Positions 63,050-64,000 of a DNA stretch of 64,000 nt are shown in pieces; the first letter of the stretch is position 1; every line of letters begins with the position of its first letter. The position numbers and the translations under genes are program-made. This DNA is from Elizabethkingia miricola (GTDB lineage: Bacteria > Bacteroidota > Bacteroidia > Flavobacteriales > Weeksellaceae), in NCBI RefSeq assembly GCF_001675285.1, contig NZ_LSGQ01000029.1:1-64000 (forward strand), read 5' to 3'. The notes below the pieces were generated by a model. That model worked only from the letters and a program-made list of their open reading frames with translations, had not been told where the DNA came from and did not search any database.

Positions 63050-64000
63050 ATGAATTTGAATACAATTTTTACAACCAAGAGGGCAGGAGTACAGGAAAGC
63101 ACAATGGCATCCAGAAGTGCTTATCAAAGAGATTTTGACAGAATTATTTTTTCTTCAGCATTTAGAAGGCTTCAGAATAAGACGCAAGTTTTCCCGTTGC
63201 CCGGAAGTGTTTTTGTACATAACAGATTAACTCATTCCCTGGAAGTAGCTTCTGTAGGGCGTTCTTTGGGTAGTATAATAGGAGAACATATTGCTGAAAA
63301 TTTTGCGGTTGATCTGGAGGAAGAAAGTAGTCTGTTTTATCAGTATAACCTGAATAATGTTATCGCTGCAGCTTGCCTTTGTCATGATATTGGTAATCCT
63401 GCATTTGGGCATTCAGGAGAAGATGCTATTGCAAGTTATTTTGAAAGAAATGAAAGTTCTCTGAAACCACATTTTTCTGAGAGAGAATGGAATGACCTGA
63501 TTAATTTTGAAGGAAATGCAAATGCGATAAGAGTTTTAACTCAGCAGCAGATAGGCAAAAGTGAGGGCGGACTAATGCTGACAAATACAACACTAGCTTC
63601 TATTGCTAAATATCCTTGTGAATCATCTGCTAAAGATTTTAGCAAAAAGGATCTTCAACGTAAGAAGTTTGGATTTTTCCAGAGTGAAGAAAAAACTTTC
63701 GAAGATATTGCCTCATCTGTTAATCTGATTCAGACTTCAGAATCTCCGGTAATCTATAAAAGGCATCCTTTTGTATGGTTGGTAGAGGCGGCAGATGATA
63801 TTTGTTATAATATCATAGATATGGAAGATGCACATCGCCTGGGAATTGTAAAAACAGAACCTTGTGAGGAACTTTTTACCAGCCTCATAGAGTCTGTAAA
63901 CGCAGATGATATGCCAAGGGTCAGGAAAAACCTTGAACAGATCACCAATGAGAACGAAAGAATTTCTTATTTACGAGCCAAAGTAATAAACTCTCTGATT
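63050..64000 (+). CDS. dgt: deoxyguanosinetriphosphate triphosphohydrolase (5' part, cut by the window edge)
   Basis: 317 codons are visible and the frame is open at the window end; the family is about 440-500 residues long. The HD-domain metal site is clear: His62 in RLTHSLEV, His112-Asp113 in CHDIGNPAFGHSGED, and an Asp in VEAADDICYNIIDMEDA. The N-terminal RDFDRIIFSSAFRRLQNKTQVFPLPG (in part) is diagnostic. It splits dGTP or other dNTPs to nucleoside and triphosphate. The start was chosen by family length; the next ATG, 18 codons in, would lose conserved residues. A -7 box ends 8 nt upstream. Confidence 0.93.
   Translation, partial: MNLNTIFTTKRAGVQESTMASRSAYQRDFDRIIFSSAFRRLQNKTQVFPLPGSVFVHNRLTHSLEVASVGRSLGSIIGEHIAENFAVDLEEESSLFYQYNLNNVIAAACLCHDIGNPAFGHSGEDAIASYFERNESSLKPHFSEREWNDLINFEGNANAIRVLTQQQIGKSEGGLMLTNTTLASIAKYPCESSAKDFSKKDLQRKKFGFFQSEEKTFEDIASSVNLIQTSESPVIYKRHPFVWLVEAADDICYNIIDMEDAHRLGIVKTEPCEELFTSLIESVNADDMPRVRKNLEQITNENERISYLRAKVINSLI

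Noticed and set aside
62894-63127. Cys-rich small ORF on the minus strand near dgt
   Set aside because: It overlaps the 5' end of dgt and its promoter, and has no homologous features.

Overview
The window reads as chromosomal DNA of a low-GC Bacteroidota, most likely a flavobacterium of the Weeksellaceae (Chryseobacterium/Elizabethkingia type). The reasons are: repeated -7 promoter boxes of the form TAnnTTTG; very short leaders without a clear Shine-Dalgarno; lineage-typical families (DUF5686, DUF2723, DUF4199, head-GIN, TIGR01777); a menaquinone pathway; and an adjacent gene pair that looks like sulfonolipid (capnine) synthesis. It is nearly all core genome. I see no tRNA, rRNA operon, CRISPR array, complete insertion sequence or prophage. 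The one RNA gene is the small SRP RNA.

Layout. 0-5.8 kb: a PnuC transporter with an Asn/Tyr/Gly-rich lipoprotein, an APC permease, two secreted beta-propellers and a lipocalin-like protein. 5.8-8.9 kb: menB and menA, a small membrane protein, an MBL-fold hydrolase and the SRP RNA on the minus strand. 9-16.9 kb: DUF4199, a polyprenyl-type GT2, a head-GIN lipoprotein, a phosphohexomutase, an aminotransferase, a four-helix-bundle ORF enclosed by inverted repeats, kdsB, a LolA-like protein and a glutathione peroxidase. 17-22 kb: an acyl-ACP desaturase, then a secreted GH2 and a GH29 fucosidase. 22-27.5 kb: ribF, atpD-atpC and a DUF5686 outer-membrane protein. 27.7-33.2 kb: an envelope island with a LysM-SGNH esterase, FKBP, MBOAT, SGNH and glucosaminidase, probably peptidoglycan O-acetyl metabolism. 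34-36.5 kb: an alpha-oxoamine synthase and a cysteine-synthase-like enzyme (candidate capnine pair). 36.7-47.2 kb: DUF2723/GT117, a Crp-family regulator, an SMR exporter, DUF1697, kdsA, a TetR regulator, an M1 peptidase, tatC and kdsD. 47.2-52.2 kb: recQ, GT4, an RRM protein, BlaI and a PAP2-like protein. 52.4-61.7 kb: gcvP and gltB-gltD. 61.8-64 kb: a TIGR01777 protein and dgt, cut by the window edge.

How the genes fit together. kdsD, kdsA and kdsB give three of the four Kdo steps, scattered over about 32 kb. Envelope work dominates: Kdo, sulfonolipid, peptidoglycan O-acetylation, protein glycosylation, Tat export and lipoproteins. Respiration is represented by menaquinone synthesis and ATP synthase, and nitrogen by GOGAT and the glycine cleavage P protein.

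The most unusual signal is a set of degenerate 7-bp-period repeats in intergenic DNA at four places (6.73, 14.38/14.76, 24.50 and 29.02/29.11 kb), usually arranged as inverted pairs. At one of them the pair encloses a four-helix-bundle (23S IVP-like) ORF and supplies both its start and its stop codon. I propose a REP/RAYT-like relationship between the ORF and the ORF-less arrays. This is inference from pattern only.
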